DNA of 5,199 nt from Eggerthellaceae bacterium. GTDB lineage: Bacteria > Actinomycetota > Coriobacteriia > Coriobacteriales > Eggerthellaceae. The position numbers were made by a program, and so were the translations under genes. Below are positions 4,954-5,199 of this stretch, piece by piece. The notes beneath the pieces are model-generated. The model saw only the letters and a list, made by a program, of their open reading frames with translations. It was not told where the DNA came from and ran no database searches. The DNA lies in NCBI GenBank assembly GCA_003452695.1, contig DMNP01000302.1, positions 1 through 5,199 on the forward strand, given 5' to 3'. Numbering within the stretch: position 1 is the stretch's first letter; every line of letters begins with the position of its first letter.

Positions 4954-5199
4954 GCGAAAGTCTCCATCCGTTCAGGTTTAGAAGGTGTTGAAGGTGAAGT
5001 TGCGGAAGGTGTCGCCGCAGCGCAACCTTTGGATTTGGAAAGTGAAGCCGCGCCTTGTTTTCCATGGGAAGGCGAAGTCTTGCCTCGTTTTCCATGCGAA
5101 AAGGCCGCGCCGTACCGCAACCATGCTGAAGGTGGCGAAAATGCCGAAGGCCACGCCCAGGCGCAACCTTTGCTTTTCTCTATGTTAAACCACTGTTGA
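4950..5199 (-). CDS. C-terminal tail of the gene upstream of the portal, probably terminase large subunit
   Basis: A minus-strand frame open from the right edge (5199) ends at TGA 4952-4950, giving 82 visible residues and no start in the window. It begins QQWFNIEKSKGCAWAWPSAF, continues with repetitive Ser/Lys/Gly/Ala/Pro sequence (for example QGAASLSKSKGC and TPSATSPSTPSK) and ends KPERMETFA. Its stop overlaps the portal ATG as ATGA, and the portal ribosome binding site lies inside its last codons; both are typical of translationally coupled phage genes. Nothing in the visible part identifies a domain. The call as terminase large subunit, the packaging ATPase and nuclease, rests only on the usual terminase-portal gene order. 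The tail shares its repeat and reading frame with the portal insert. It could instead be another small late gene with such a tail. Confidence 0.7.
   Translation of the reverse strand, partial: QQWFNIEKSKGCAWAWPSAFSPPSAWLRYGAAFSHGKRGKTSPSHGKQGAASLSKSKGCAAATPSATSPSTPSKPERMETFA
4962..4965 (-). promoter_or_regulatory. Ribosome binding site of the portal gene
   Basis: GGAG on the minus strand lies eight bases before the portal ATG, inside the last codons of the preceding gene. With the ATGA overlap it supports ATG 4953 as the start. Confidence 0.75.
5004..5032. repeat. Same repeat unit in the tail of the upstream gene, unit C (29 bp)
   Basis: This copy starts GGAAGGTGTCGCC and ends CCTTTGG, about six mismatches from unit A in the portal gene. 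On the minus strand it encodes KGCAAATPS, in the same frame as NGRAGAAPS in the portal insert. The repeat is thus shared by two neighbouring genes. Confidence 0.72.
5038..5097. repeat. Tandem pair of 30-bp repeats
   Basis: Two consecutive 30-bp units (5038-5067 and 5068-5097) differ at seven positions and both end in GTTTTCCATG plus one base. Looser units of similar length precede (5005-5037, 33 bp) and follow (5098-5127). Their lengths are multiples of three, so the minus-strand frame stays open; the minus strand reads HGKRGKTSPS and HGKQGAASLS. Confidence 0.75.

Noticed and set aside
4411..5199. Plus-strand 262-codon open frame antisense to the portal and upstream gene
   Set aside because: It is the complement of well-supported minus-strand genes; the portal motifs are on the other strand. 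Repeats with periods that are multiples of three keep several frames open on both strands.

Overview
This is a 5.2-kb, high-GC piece of a prophage or phage-derived element. All convincing genes lie on the minus strand, so the biological order runs from base 5199 down to base 1. The base composition and codon use (GCC, GTC, CTC, CGC), together with a portal of the SPP1 Gp6-like type common in Gram-positive phages, suggest a high-GC Gram-positive host. An actinomycete of the Coriobacteriia/Eggerthellaceae kind is my best guess, but no gene here proves it.

Layout in reading order. (1) 5199-4950: the last 82 codons of a gene that enters from the right edge. Only a Ser/Lys/Gly/Ala/Pro-rich repetitive tail is visible. 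Its TGA overlaps the portal ATG (ATGA), and in phages the gene just before a portal is usually the large terminase subunit. (2) 4953-3139: a Gp6-like portal protein with a repetitive, low-complexity insert of about 144 residues in its N-terminal half. The insert is built from the same repeat, in the same reading frame, as the tail of the preceding gene. (3) 3138-3004: a 135-bp spacer carrying a palindrome that recurs twice inside the next gene. (4) 3003-1861: a DUF1016/YhcG-type PD-(D/E)XK nuclease. (5) 1868-1674: a 64-residue protein overlapping the nuclease gene. (6) 1559-669: a protein shaped like the C-terminal (RecA-fold) domain of the replicative helicase DnaB, with a degenerate nucleotide-binding site. 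(7) 593 to beyond base 1: a second, still more degenerate DnaB-like protein, truncated by the window edge.

The terminase(?)-portal pair is a normal late packaging module. What follows is not: head-assembly genes would be expected after the portal, but here come a nuclease, a small protein and two apparently inactivated helicase-like ATPases. Three signals deserve attention: the DUF1016-associated palindrome, read in two different protein frames; the repeat shared by two adjacent packaging genes; and the tandem pair of DnaB-like proteins with ruined Walker motifs. Functions are inferred from remembered family motifs; no database search was possible.
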